The position numbers and the translations under genes were made by a program. Shown piece after piece: positions 59,601 through 64,000 of a stretch of DNA of 64,000 bases. The notes beneath the pieces were generated by a model. It saw nothing but the letters and a program-made list of their open reading frames with translations, was not told the origin of the DNA and searched no databases. This DNA comes from Setomelanomma holmii. Lineage: Eukaryota > Ascomycota > Dothideomycetes > Pleosporales > Phaeosphaeriaceae. Position 1 is the stretch's first letter, and each line of letters opens with the position of its first letter. The stretch is from positions 157,321 to 221,320 of the forward strand of contig ML978193.1 in assembly GCA_010015745.1 (NCBI GenBank), read 5' to 3'.

Positions 59601-60244
59601 TCCTGCCCAGATACGTCCAATCCATCTGGCAGGCCATCGACCCAGCGGACCATTGCCGTGCCTTTCATTTCGTCGAGGTTGTCAGCGCCATCGTCTGATG
59701 AGTCCGTGTCGGGCACAACGGCCACTTTTGCAGTGCTCTTTTTGGCGTTTTTCGGTGACTTCTTGGTGGCTGCAGCTTTGAGATCTCGCTGGCGCTGACG
59801 TTTAGCCCACACCACGTAGTTATGGGCGTTCTTGTACATCGTAGTCTTGTCCCTGATCTCTGTGTTTCGATTGTAAGAGATCCCTTCGCGGTCCAAGTGA
59901 TTCTCCTCTACGAGCCAGAAAACCAGCCATGCATGGAAATCCAGATCTGTATCATACTTGGGATCTGTTCGTGCCGCAAGAAACTTGCGTTTCCCACCTC
60001 TCTCGCCCTCTTGGATCCAGTTGTTAAGATCTGTAAAGTCGACGACCTTATTACCAGAGTTGAATAACGGAGTCTCCAGGAACTTGGCAACGAAGATATC
60101 CCACCACGGCTTCTCGAGGGGTGTGTCTCACCACCTGTCGAAGGAAGCCTCGCTGTCAAAACCTAGGAATTCCACCATCTTGGACTTGTCTTCGTATGGT
60201 TTGGAGGCCCGACTGCGCTTCTTCGGAGTCGTCTTCCCTGCCAT
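56612..60244 (-). pseudogene. SNF2-family helicase, broken by stops and frameshifts
   Basis: Remains of a large Swi2/Snf2-type DNA-dependent ATPase. Recognisable motifs in order: an N-terminal region from ATG 60244 (AGKTTPKKRSR), Walker A as NGEDVGLGKTVEVIG, ILVMPPNLIPQW (motif Ia), ILTSYTTLMVRHGPK, VILDEGHEVRHES (DEAH-like box), ITVTPAFNNLQEF (motif III) and QEVGRVKRKG (motif VI). The frame is interrupted. In-frame stops are TGA at 60128-60130, TAG at 59363-59365, TAA at 57892-57894 and TAG at 56612-56614, each followed by continued family-like sequence in the same frame. Frame changes occur near 59050, 58480, 58350, 57740 and 57110. A normal intron seems to remain at about 57190-57250. Each stop is one C-to-T (or G-to-A) step from a sense codon. 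Sequencing error is an alternative for single shifts but not for the whole set. Confidence 0.78.
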
Positions 60245-60940
60245 CGCGACGGCTCTTCGGTGGCTACGAGAGTGTCGCAGCGGTGGTTACGAGGTGGTCG
60301 CGGCGGTGATATGAAGGATGGCTCTGAGGATAAGTAGTCAGTCGGGAAATGCAAAGCGTAGGCACCAAATAGCTTACTGTTTTGTTGCGATATGGTCAAC
60401 AGCCAGCTCACGAACACCGTGTGAATACTGCAGTCGCAGAAGTAAGAGCTTGAGCGATGTTTTCGAGGTCGAGAAAGTGGGTGGTATTGTTGTGTGCGGA
60501 GAAAATTTGCATTGAGCTCTGCGTTTGCGCGCGGGCTGTGCTGGGACAAACGACCACGAACCACACCGAGCAGGCGGCGTGCATTCGGCGAAAGAGCGGT
60601 GACTACGTTCAAAATCGGTCTGCAAATGAAATGTGGAAAGCCAGCTGTGAGATTGTAGATCTAGAGCATGAAATATATGAGTGAGCACACGAAACGAACG
60701 CCATATTTTGTCGAAATATCCCGCGCGAACATGCAGATGAGGCTACAATAATAAAGATGACATAAGGCGTCACGATGGGGTATCTATCGTTAATGGCATG
60801 ATTGTAGATGGGGAATATGATCGTAGCCACGGCAGGACGCTGCGGTCGTAAAGGGTCCGACAGCCAGTGCTCATCCCTTCAGATCCTTGGAACGGACCTG
60901 TAGCCAGAGAAATGTTCGCATAGATGATGTGACTCGATAG
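60245..60940. other. Intergenic region between helicase pseudogene and zinc-finger gene
   Basis: About 0.7 kb upstream of the helicase start and downstream of the C2H2 gene, both minus strand. No domain-bearing frame found. Confidence 0.4.
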
Positions 60941-62665
60941 TCATATAGGAAATGGTGAAATGAAGGAAGCCTTCATGTCGACGTAATTATGTCCACGACC
61001 GAGCTTTTTGCCGAATTGGGCATCTTTGTCTGCTTGAAGTTGTCGCCACATCTGGAGTAACTCATCGATTGGTGCATTATGGCCGGGTCCCTGATCGAGC
61101 ACCTTGAGAATATTCAGAGGGCTGTATGTCGTCCAATGCACATTACGATCGAGAATGAGATGATCTGCGCCCATGTAACCATTCAGCGAGGTCAGGCGAA
61201 GTCGGAGAGTGAAGGTAAGATGCGTGGACTGTAGCCACGGCTCGATCCTGCGCAGGTTGCATGCCAACGCGTCCGGACCAGCCGGAAGTATGATTGGCGT
61301 GATCCCGGACTGATTGGCCATTCCGATGTCGTCAGTGATTTCTTGAGTCACTCGGAAGGCTCGACCGACCTCCTTGCGGCGGTCACCCTTCTCTAGGAAG
61401 CTATTGTTGTGTGCCGGAGCTGGCAAGTCTCGTGAATGCACTTCGTAGTAGCTGTGCAAGATTACGGTTCCTGTAACTTCGCCGTAGGCAGCGTTATGGT
61501 GCTCCATGATCTTGTTTCCCCAGATAGGAAGACCCTCCTCGGAGCTATTGGTGCCAGCGTTCCATCCTACGGGCTTCTCGCCTGAGCTGCGGCAGACGAG
61601 GATCAGCGAAGCTGGGCCATCCGGTCCAGACAAGATGAATCGATGGGAGACATTGCGGACAAGACTACCCTCTCCTTTGCAGCGCTCTTCATGTGACGCC
61701 AACATATATAGGTTGGCGTGATACTGGTCGCAACCTCTAGAGCATTGATAGGGTGCTCTATTATCATGAGTGTGCGTGCGATAGTGGTTGGCAAGACCTC
61801 TCGCTTCAACGAACGTTTCATCGCAGCCAACATAGTCTGCGAATGGGCAAACAATGTCTGCTTTCGCTGCTCCTATGCAGGCACTGTTCTTGGAATGATG
61901 GTTCGCTTTTTGATACGAAACGAACATCTCTCCACAACCTCTCGAGCAAGGATTCTTGAGTGTACCGTCCTGCGAAGGATCTTGTTGAGCTGTGGCTACA
62001 GTCCTATGCGATGCGTGATCTTGTCGCACATGGGCGCACAACTTTGCGTAGGTGTCGAAGACGACTTCTTCGTGGCTACACGAAACCTCTGTGAAGCGAA
62101 AAGGGCACAGGTACCGATACTTGTGCCGAAACGGCTGCGTTCCAACGCATTGGTGTGCTGAGGCTGAAGATGGCGGTGCCTTTCGAGTAGTCTTTCGTGA
62201 GGTTTGTGGGGCAGCCTTCACGAATGGAGCAGCGTTGACAGGCCCTGCTGTAGCCACGAAATCACTGCCTCGTAGGATATGCGAATCTGCCACAAAGACA
62301 TCGTCGTCGGTAGAGATGAGCGGCAGCACTTTTCCAATGGTTACACTTGCGATAGAGGTCTGTTCGCTTGTATTCGTGATGTCTTTCAGGATAGAAGGGG
62401 ACGCTGCCTCGACTGCGACGCGCTTCGCTACGGGCGCGATGTCTTTGAGGTCTGTGTCGTCCGTTTGTCGCTTCTTCGCGAAGAAAGTCGTGATTTTGTG
62501 GTTAGGCCTGGACTCTAACTTCGGTTTCGCCATTGGGACTACTTGAGGGCTGATGGAACAATCCTGAGGTTTGACGTCGGGAGGTGAAGCGCGTCGAGAA
62601 AGGCTACGCGCGTTCATCACGCGTCTATGACAGGTGGTTCCAAATGGGGCCCTCTGGCCTACCAC
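60941..62665 (-). CDS. C2H2 zinc-finger protein with PIP-box-like motif
   Basis: A single intact exon of up to 574 residues. Near the N-terminus NHKITTFFAKKR resembles a PCNA-interacting (PIP) box, x-x-x-I-x-x-F-F, with Asn in place of the usual Gln. The central part holds several Cys/His fingers: a first with YLCPFRFTEVSC and HVRQDHASH, then NPCSRGCGEMF, then VCPFADYVGCDETFVEARGL with NHYRTHTH, and CSRGCDQYHANLYMLASHEE. The C-terminal 250 residues are globular without a family I know. Possible starts are 62665, 62617 and 62533 (MAKPKLESRPN, just before the PIP-like motif). Its partner may be DNA or a replication fork factor. It is intact although the helicase beside it is decayed. Confidence 0.75.
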   Translation of the reverse strand: MVGQRAPFGTTCHRRVMNARSLSRRASPPDVKPQDCSISPQVVPMAKPKLESRPNHKITTFFAKKRQTDDTDLKDIAPVAKRVAVEAASPSILKDITNTSEQTSIASVTIGKVLPLISTDDDVFVADSHILRGSDFVATAGPVNAAPFVKAAPQTSRKTTRKAPPSSASAHQCVGTQPFRHKYRYLCPFRFTEVSCSHEEVVFDTYAKLCAHVRQDHASHRTVATAQQDPSQDGTLKNPCSRGCGEMFVSYQKANHHSKNSACIGAAKADIVCPFADYVGCDETFVEARGLANHYRTHTHDNRAPYQCSRGCDQYHANLYMLASHEERCKGEGSLVRNVSHRFILSGPDGPASLILVCRSSGEKPVGWNAGTNSSEEGLPIWGNKIMEHHNAAYGEVTGTVILHSYYEVHSRDLPAPAHNNSFLEKGDRRKEVGRAFRVTQEITDDIGMANQSGITPIILPAGPDALACNLRRIEPWLQSTHLTFTLRLRLTSLNGYMGADHLILDRNVHWTTYSPLNILKVLDQGPGHNAPIDELLQMWRQLQADKDAQFGKKLGRGHNYVDMKASFISPFPI

Positions 62666-63409
62666 TCTTCACGTGGCTACGCTGCTGAATGGTCACCATT
62701 GGCGATACCGTCTTTGGCGGGGCTCCGCTCCTGCCAAAGTGCAACCCACGTCGGGCATGCGAAACCCTCACGTATACGAAAGTAAACCGGAGGTTATATA
62801 GGCCTGCAACATACTCTTACACTACTTTGTTTGTTCCCGGTGCACCGCAAGTCGTTGAGATGGGTCGATCGCCAACTGCACAGCAAATCGGCTGCTGAAT
62901 GCGAGAAGCGAAACATGAGTGTTTGAAGTCGTATCGTCAGTAGCATAGGATACGTGTGTTCATGACCATACATCGAGAAGAGAGAGCATAGTTTTGACAG
63001 TAGCTCGTGAAAAAGAACGGGCAAACCTGAAAAGCTGAAGAGAAGACGATTCTGAGCCATGGTTGAGGTTGAAGAAGATATTCGGATTTGCTAAAAATTA
63101 AGATCTCAGAGTCATTTGAATGATGCTTACTTGACATAGCGAACAACGAAGCTGGACTGTCTACTCACTATCGTATATTTCAGATATATCTACTGTAAGG
63201 CAATTACACAGCGACTTGCAGGTAGCAAAGAGATAAGATGACTTTAAATTTATATCAATAGCAGGATATACGTCTCACTCAGATGTCTACATCAGCCTAG
63301 TCGATGCAGTCGCGGTTGGTGAAAGGACGGAGAAGTCGAGGTTCTCGGGAAGTGATGTTCTGTTCATGTTCGCGATAAGTAAGCAAAGTGCATCACTATG
63401 GGTGTTTTT
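62666..63409. other. Intergenic region, no gene seen
   Basis: About 0.75 kb, A/T-richer than most of the window (for example around 63090-63260). Promoter of the zinc-finger gene and possibly transposon-derived or degraded sequence. No protein match was recognised. Confidence 0.4.
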
Positions 63410-63434
63410 CGAAATACCAGTTACCACCTGGATC
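63410..63434 (-). repeat. 25-bp inverted repeat, left copy
   Basis: The 25 bases at 63410-63434 are the exact reverse complement of 63692-63716. Flanks are also similar for about 15-20 bases on each side, with mismatches. Likely a terminal or subterminal repeat of a transposon, in opposite orientation to the right copy. Confidence 0.8.
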
Positions 63435-63592
63435 TGGCATAGGTCGATCCTGCGCAGGAGTACGTCCTATGCTGCCTGCGTATACACGCCAAGCTTAGCC
63501 AAGGCCTCAAGATCTAGCGCCCTCATCAAATCTGTGAACCTTCACACCCCTCTGCATGCTAAGCAAGAGTCAATACCTATAAATTTCTAAGG

Positions 63593-63606
63593 CGATTAAT
63601 TAATCG
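63593..63606. repeat. Perfect 14-bp palindrome
   Basis: CGATTAATTAATCG is its own reverse complement. It sits between the two inverted repeat copies in an A/T-rich stretch. Confidence 0.7.
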
Positions 63607-63691
63607 TACTAAGGCCTTGCATTCTGGAGATTTGCACGAGATTTGGAGCTTATACGGTGGTAGTGCATCATAACCGAGCCGATCCTACCCT

Positions 63692-63716
63692 GATCCAGGT
63701 GGTAACTGGTATTTCG
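63692..63716 (+). repeat. 25-bp inverted repeat, right copy
   Basis: Reverse complement of 63410-63434. It lies 95 bp before the transposase start codon at 63811, where a terminal inverted repeat of a pogo/Fot1-type element would be expected. Confidence 0.8.
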
Positions 63717-63810
63717 AGAACCATAATAACGTGTTTTACCAGCAAGCTGCGCACACCACCATCCTGCGCACCCCACCAGAACGCGTGCAGCGCGTCTCAT
63801 CTCATCTACT

Positions 63811-64000
63811 ATGATGCCACAACCACCACCTATAGGGTCTTCAAAAGAAGGTCGTTCAAGCCTTGCTATTGCTACCTTTCAAAGAAACCCTTCTCAATCT
63901 AAACGTGCTCTTGCAGCAGCCTTTGGTGTGGCAGAATCAACCTTACGGACGCGCCTTCAAGGCACCCTACCTAAACACACAACAACGCCTGTCAACCGCA
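63811..64000 (+). mobile_element. Pogo/Fot1-like transposase, 5' part (runs off window)
   Basis: An open frame from ATG 63811 (or 63814) to the window end, 63 codons. It begins MMPQPPPIGSSKEGRSS and continues LAIATFQRNPSQSKRALAAA, then FGVAESTLRTRLQGT. This is the helix-turn-helix (Psq/pogo type) seen at the N-terminus of DDE transposases of Tc1/mariner-pogo elements in fungi: a basic start, helix with A-x-x-A, then AA-x-x-x-x-V-x-x-STL-x-x-R. The catalytic DDE domain lies outside the window, so intactness is unknown. The position near a 25-bp inverted repeat supports a transposon. Confidence 0.72.

Overview
The window is nuclear DNA from a filamentous ascomycete, most likely a Dothideomycete. 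The protein families are fungal (Zn2Cys6 regulator, Whi2, Cch1, Cef1, AA12-type sorbosone dehydrogenase). Most genes have short introns of about 45-60 bp with GTAAGT-like donors and CTAAC-like branch sites. No operons, tRNA, rRNA or CRISPR arrays were seen. The class-level placement is inference; no species marker was identified.

Layout, left to right. 1-1471: Zn2Cys6 transcription factor (-), running off the left edge. 2581-3801: mitochondrial ribosomal protein uL2 (-), divergent from a B-type cyclin (4676-6319, +). 7125-7954: HIT-family nucleotide hydrolase (+). 8929-11930: paxillin-like three-LIM protein (+). 12671-13492: small Cys-rich, probably GPI-anchored secreted protein (+). 14289-15942: F-box-like protein (-). 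16992-18795: secreted sorbosone/pyranose dehydrogenase (-) with an unusually long, hairpin-forming intron. 21053-24238: 1061-residue low-complexity protein of unknown function (-). 26475-28843: GCN20-type ABC-F ATPase (+). 29210-30993: Whi2-like BTB protein (+). 32893-34290: S-adenosylhomocysteine hydrolase (-). 35325-38045: DDT/WHIM-PHD chromatin-remodelling subunit (-). 39578-46337: four-domain Cch1 calcium channel (+). 48560-48952: small hypothetical protein (+). 49409-51760: splicing factor Cef1/Cdc5 (-). 52042-52444: small mitochondrial protein (+). 52617-53896: epoxide hydrolase (-). 55130-56395: secreted Hsp70/actin-fold protein (+).

The left 54 kb is ordinary housekeeping chromosome with intact, spliced genes. 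The last 8 kb differs. A SNF2-type helicase gene (56612-60244, -) is broken by several in-frame stops and frameshifts. Beside it lies an intact C2H2 zinc-finger protein with a PCNA-binding-like motif (60941-62665, -). The window ends in the 5' part of a pogo/Fot1-like transposase (63811-64000, +) preceded by 25-bp inverted repeats. This looks like the edge of an accessory, transposon-visited segment.

No metabolic gene cluster is evident; neighbouring genes belong to unrelated pathways. The most notable items are the decayed helicase and its neighbours, the hairpin intron at 17404-17684 (a candidate introner-like element), and the secreted Hsp70-like protein. Exon boundaries were placed by hand from frame, splice consensus and family conservation, so single boundaries may be a few bases off.
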